From NCBI GenBank assembly GCA_945903655.1, contig CAMDOY010000009.1, forward strand, positions 1 through 25,246: a stretch of DNA of 25,246 nucleotides, given 5' to 3'. This DNA comes from Rhizobium sp. Q54 (GTDB lineage Bacteria; Pseudomonadota; Alphaproteobacteria; Rhizobiales; Beijerinckiaceae). A model generated the notes under the pieces. It did no database searches. It was not told the DNA's origin and worked only from the letters and a program-made list of their open reading frames with translations. Below, piece by piece: positions 22,587-25,246 of the stretch. A program made the translations under genes and the position numbers. Positions within the stretch are counted from its first letter, which is position 1. Every line of letters starts with the position of its first letter.

Positions 22587-23552
22587 ATGGCGACCATGAC
22601 ACCCTCCATCCTGATTTTGCTTCCCTGGGATCCCGCCATTCGCCTCGTTTATGAAAATCTCATCCGCGCCCGTTTTCCGGACCTGTCCATCAAGACCGTC
22701 GGCTCTGTTGGCGAGGCGGAAACCGCCATTGGGGACGCGGACATCTTCATGGCCTTCGGCGTCGCCGTCACGAAAGACATCTTCTGGAAGGCGACCCGTC
22801 TGAAATGGGTCCACGCCTTTGGCACGGGCGTTGATGGAATCACAGATCAGGCCGGATTGAAGAAAGACGTGATCGTGACCTCCACGCGCGGCATTCACGG
22901 CGCGCCGCTGTCGGAAATCGCCATTCTGCACATGCTGTCCATGGCCCGGAACTTTCCGCGCTCCGTGCGCTCCCATGACCGCCAGCACTGGGATCGCTTC
23001 CGGTCGAAGACGCTGCAAGGCAGGCGCGTGGGCATCCTGGGCGTCGGCCTGATCGCGGAGGCGCTGGCGCCGCGCGTGAAAGCGCTGGGCATGACCGTGG
23101 TGGGCATTTCGCGCACCGCCCGTCCCCTGCCCGGCTTTGATGAATGGCGCTCGCGCGATGATCTGGCCAAGGCGGTCGCCGACCTTGATTTTCTGGTCTT
23201 GCTGATCCCCCTCGACGACAGCACGCGGCATATCATCGACGCGCGCATCCTCGGCGCCATGAAAAAGGGCGCCTTCATCGTCAACATTGCGCGCGGCGGG
23301 GTGATCGACGAGGTCGCCCTGGCAGAGGCTCTGACCAGCGGCCACCTCGGCGGCGCGGCCCTCGATACGGTTCACCAGGAGCCGCTCCCGGCGCAAGATC
23401 CGCTCTGGGCAGCCCCCAATTTGATCATCACGCCCCACCTCGGGGGCTTTTATGACACCTATCCCGAAGACAGCATGGAGCAGATCTCCTTCAATATCCG
23501 GGCGTTTCTGGAGGGCCGTTTTGCGGACATGATCCATCAGGAGCCCCGATAA
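22587..23552 (+). CDS. D-2-hydroxyacid dehydrogenase family protein
   Basis: ATG 22587 follows AAAGGA closely and gives 321 residues; an ATG at 22596 and a GTG at 22551 are alternatives. The catalytic triad of the family is present: R236 (NIARGGVIDE), E265 (TVHQEPLP) and H284 (ITPHLGG). The nucleotide motif reads GILGVGLIAEALA (149-161), in which the third glycine of GxGxxG is alanine (A157). The strand end GISRTARP (173-180), with basic residues and no acidic one, suggests NADPH. The enzyme would reduce a 2-keto acid such as glyoxylate or hydroxypyruvate, or oxidise the hydroxyacid. It is followed at 126 bases by the second Pht5-like gene. Confidence 0.9.
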   Translation: MATMTPSILILLPWDPAIRLVYENLIRARFPDLSIKTVGSVGEAETAIGDADIFMAFGVAVTKDIFWKATRLKWVHAFGTGVDGITDQAGLKKDVIVTSTRGIHGAPLSEIAILHMLSMARNFPRSVRSHDRQHWDRFRSKTLQGRRVGILGVGLIAEALAPRVKALGMTVVGISRTARPLPGFDEWRSRDDLAKAVADLDFLVLLIPLDDSTRHIIDARILGAMKKGAFIVNIARGGVIDEVALAEALTSGHLGGAALDTVHQEPLPAQDPLWAAPNLIITPHLGGFYDTYPEDSMEQISFNIRAFLEGRFADMIHQEPR

Positions 23553-23678
23553 GTCGCGGCGGGCCGGAGGAAGGACGGCGGGGCGCATCAAAAGACCCTT
23601 TGAAAACATGCTCTTGCCTCAAGGCGAAACTCCATGCGACAAGATTGGCTAAGCTGACCGCTGCAAGAGAGACACCCT

Positions 23679-24665
23679 ATGGCCAACCCAAAGATCTCCT
23701 TCACCTGCACGCTTTATGACCGCTTGATGCCGCTCTATCTCGGCGAAGCCCAGGTCGAAGGGTTCGATATCGATTTCGAGGGATCCTATGGATGGCAGTC
23801 CGTGCGGTCGATTTTCGACCGGGTCGGCGCGGGCAAAGGCGCAGACATCTCGGAAATGTCGAGCTCGGAATATATTTCCTCCACCGCAGCGGGCACCTGT
23901 CAGCACATCGCGCTCCCGGTCTTTCCCTCCCGCGCCTTTCGCTCCGGCTATACCTTCGTCAACGCCGACAAAATCAAGCACCCCAAGGATCTTGAGGGCA
24001 AGCGCATTGGCGTGCCGCTCTTCACCATGTCGGCGGCCATCATGGCGCGCGGCCATCTCAGCGATGAATATGGCGTGGACTTCAGCAACGTCGAGTGGGT
24101 GCAAGGCGCCATGAACGAGACGGGCAGCCATGGCAAGCCAGCCGCGGCGCCGCTGATCAAGCCCGCCAAGATCACCAACAATGACTCAGGCCGCTCGCTC
24201 AGCGACCTTCTCGTGGCGGGCGAAATCGACGCGGTGCTCGGCGCCATCACCCCTGACGCCTTCGGCAAGGATCACAAGATCCAGCGGCTCTTTCCCGATT
24301 ATCATGACGTAGAACTGCAATATTATCGGCGCACGCGGGTCTTCCCGATCATGCACACCATCGTCATCAAGCGCTCCGTGCATCAGGAGCATCCGGGGCT
24401 CGGGCAAGCGCTCTACAAGGCCCTGACCAAATCAAAGCGCATTGCGCTTGAGCGCTTCACCGATGTCGCCAGCCTCCAATATATGCTGCCATGGCTGATG
24501 CGCGACGTGGAGGAGATCCAGTCGGAGTTCGGCGGCGATCCCTGGCCCTATGGTCTGGAGCCGAACCGGCCCACGCTGGAGGCCCTGACCCGCTACCTGC
24601 ATGAGCAGGGCTTGACGGCGAAGAAAATGGAGATCGATAATCTCTTCATCCCGGTCACGGATTAA
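23679..24665 (+). CDS. 4,5-dihydroxyphthalate decarboxylase-like protein (Pht5/OphC family), copy 2
   Basis: The 328-residue protein is a clear but diverged paralogue of the protein at 7708-8691. Shared stretches include PVFPSRAFRSGYTFVN, IKHPKDLEGKRIGVPLF, VFPIMHTIVIKRS and the C-terminal DPWPYGLEPNRPTLEALTRYLHEQGL. It has no signal peptide, which argues for a cytoplasmic enzyme rather than a transporter binding protein. The central region (GAMNETGSHGKPAAAPLIKP) is unlike copy 1 (EIDEDIEFTPAPDLQWTRLA), so the ligands probably differ. It is followed after 47 bases by an alpha/beta-hydrolase gene, with a hairpin between them. It is not in the same transcript as the oxygenase system. Confidence 0.8.
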   Translation: MANPKISFTCTLYDRLMPLYLGEAQVEGFDIDFEGSYGWQSVRSIFDRVGAGKGADISEMSSSEYISSTAAGTCQHIALPVFPSRAFRSGYTFVNADKIKHPKDLEGKRIGVPLFTMSAAIMARGHLSDEYGVDFSNVEWVQGAMNETGSHGKPAAAPLIKPAKITNNDSGRSLSDLLVAGEIDAVLGAITPDAFGKDHKIQRLFPDYHDVELQYYRRTRVFPIMHTIVIKRSVHQEHPGLGQALYKALTKSKRIALERFTDVASLQYMLPWLMRDVEEIQSEFGGDPWPYGLEPNRPTLEALTRYLHEQGLTAKKMEIDNLFIPVTD

Positions 24666-24669
24666 AAAA

Positions 24670-24687
24670 GGGGGCGAACAAGCCCCC
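24670..24687. terminator. Hairpin between the second Pht5-like gene and the hydrolase gene
   Basis: GGGGGC (24670-24675) pairs with GCCCCC (24682-24687). The plus strand has no T-tract after it, but the A-run just before it makes a TTTTTT tail on the minus strand. It would terminate minus-strand transcription best; on the plus strand it is weak, so the hydrolase gene may be co-transcribed. Confidence 0.45.
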
Positions 24688-24712
24688 ATCAAGACAGCAG
24701 GGGGGACTTGCG

Positions 24713-25246
24713 ATGCCGATGGTGGCGCTGCCGACGGGCGCGGATCTCTACTATGAGACCTCTGGAGAGGGGGAGGCGCTGGTCCTCATTCCCTCCACCG
24801 GCTTTTCCTGCGAGGTCTGGAAGCCCTCCCAGACGCCCCTGCAGGCATCCACCCGGCTTGTGATCCATGATCCCCGGGGCTGCGGGCGCACCGTGGCCAG
24901 CCAGTCCGTCTATACGATCAACCAGATGTCGAATGATGTGGTGGCCCTGCTGGACCATCTGCGCATTCGCAGCGCCCATCTCTTCGGCCATTCCATGGGC
25001 GGGCGCATCGCGCTGGAGACGGCGCTGAATTTCCCCGGGCGCGTCAAGAGCCTCATCATGGCCGCCAGCGGCTCGGGACAGGCGCCCCGGCCAGGCGCCG
25101 ATTGCGTGCCGGGCCTGCCGCACTGGCTGCTGACCAGGCTCGTGGGCAATGGCTTCGAGCAAAGTCTGCGCGAGGAATATACGGACACCAGCTCCTTCTT
25201 CACCGACGATTACCGCAAGGCCCATCCGGAGAAGATGGAAGAGTTC
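24713..25246 (+). CDS. Alpha/beta hydrolase, partial (3' end outside window)
   Basis: ATG 24713 follows a GGGGGGA ribosome site; 178 residues are visible before the window ends. The fold pattern is clear: ADLYYETSGEGEALVLIPSTGFSCEVW with the oxyanion loop, DPRGCGRT, and the nucleophile elbow GHSMGG with S94. The catalytic acid and histidine would lie beyond the edge. The sequence resembles 3-oxoadipate enol-lactone hydrolases and related esterases. Given the Pht5-like neighbour, ester or lactone hydrolysis in aromatic-acid breakdown is plausible but not shown. Confidence 0.88.
   Translation, partial: MPMVALPTGADLYYETSGEGEALVLIPSTGFSCEVWKPSQTPLQASTRLVIHDPRGCGRTVASQSVYTINQMSNDVVALLDHLRIRSAHLFGHSMGGRIALETALNFPGRVKSLIMAASGSGQAPRPGADCVPGLPHWLLTRLVGNGFEQSLREEYTDTSSFFTDDYRKAHPEKMEEF

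Overview
The window is GC-rich, gene-dense bacterial chromosome with strongly GC-biased third codon positions. The gene types (an NAD-linked formate dehydrogenase, a lysine/alanine-tailed HU protein, PRC-barrel and ParA/MipZ-like proteins, and aromatic-acid catabolism) suggest an alphaproteobacterium. I cannot name the genus. I saw no tRNA, rRNA, CRISPR array, insertion sequence or phage gene.

Layout. (1) 1-1059, minus strand: the gamma and beta (partial) subunits of a soluble NAD-dependent formate dehydrogenase. (2) 1108-3898: an exported barrel-like protein of unknown role (minus), a 2-oxoglutarate/Fe(II) oxygenase (plus) and an MFS transporter (minus). (3) 4029-18097: a large catabolic block. 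It holds a class II aldolase/decarboxylase-family protein, an EutA-family ATPase, a tandem-cupin protein, a 4,5-dihydroxyphthalate-decarboxylase-like (Pht5/OphC) protein and NadC. A divergent pair follows, a phthalate-4,5-dioxygenase-type Rieske oxygenase (minus) against its reductase (plus). The reductase is followed by a Pht4/OphB-like dehydrogenase, a MarR regulator, a GMC oxidoreductase, a VOC protein, a crotonase-family protein and a luciferase-like monooxygenase. (4) 18098-19450: a hairpin-rich spacer, an HU protein with a histone-H1-like N-terminal tail, and an exported PRC-barrel protein. (5) 19811-21393: two ParA-like P-loop proteins, the second with a degenerate Walker A motif. (6) 21532-25246: an orphan periplasmic solute-binding protein, a D-2-hydroxyacid dehydrogenase, a second Pht5-like protein and a partial alpha/beta hydrolase.

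How the genes fit together. Oxygenase, reductase, Gfo/Idh-type dihydrodiol dehydrogenase and Pht5-like decarboxylase are the four activities of the phthalate 4,5-dioxygenase route to protocatechuate, and an MFS carrier is present. NadC uses quinolinate, the pyridine analogue of phthalate. It sits directly behind the first decarboxylase, which fits either protection of NAD synthesis from a phthalate-like inhibitor or a pyridine-dicarboxylate substrate. The real substrate cannot be read from sequence.

The strongest new signal is regulatory. The 12-base palindrome TTAG-N4-CTAA occurs three times by eye: once at the promoter of the eutA-cupin operon (4848) and twice between the divergent oxygenase and reductase genes (10990 and 11081). 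Each copy lies on or just after the -10 box of a plausible N17-spaced promoter. This suggests that one regulator, most simply the MarR protein encoded in the same block, controls both the dioxygenase system and an EutA-family reactivase/tandem-cupin pair that has no ethanolamine ammonia-lyase nearby. That EutA-cupin module inside an aromatic-dicarboxylate regulon is the best candidate here for an undescribed system.
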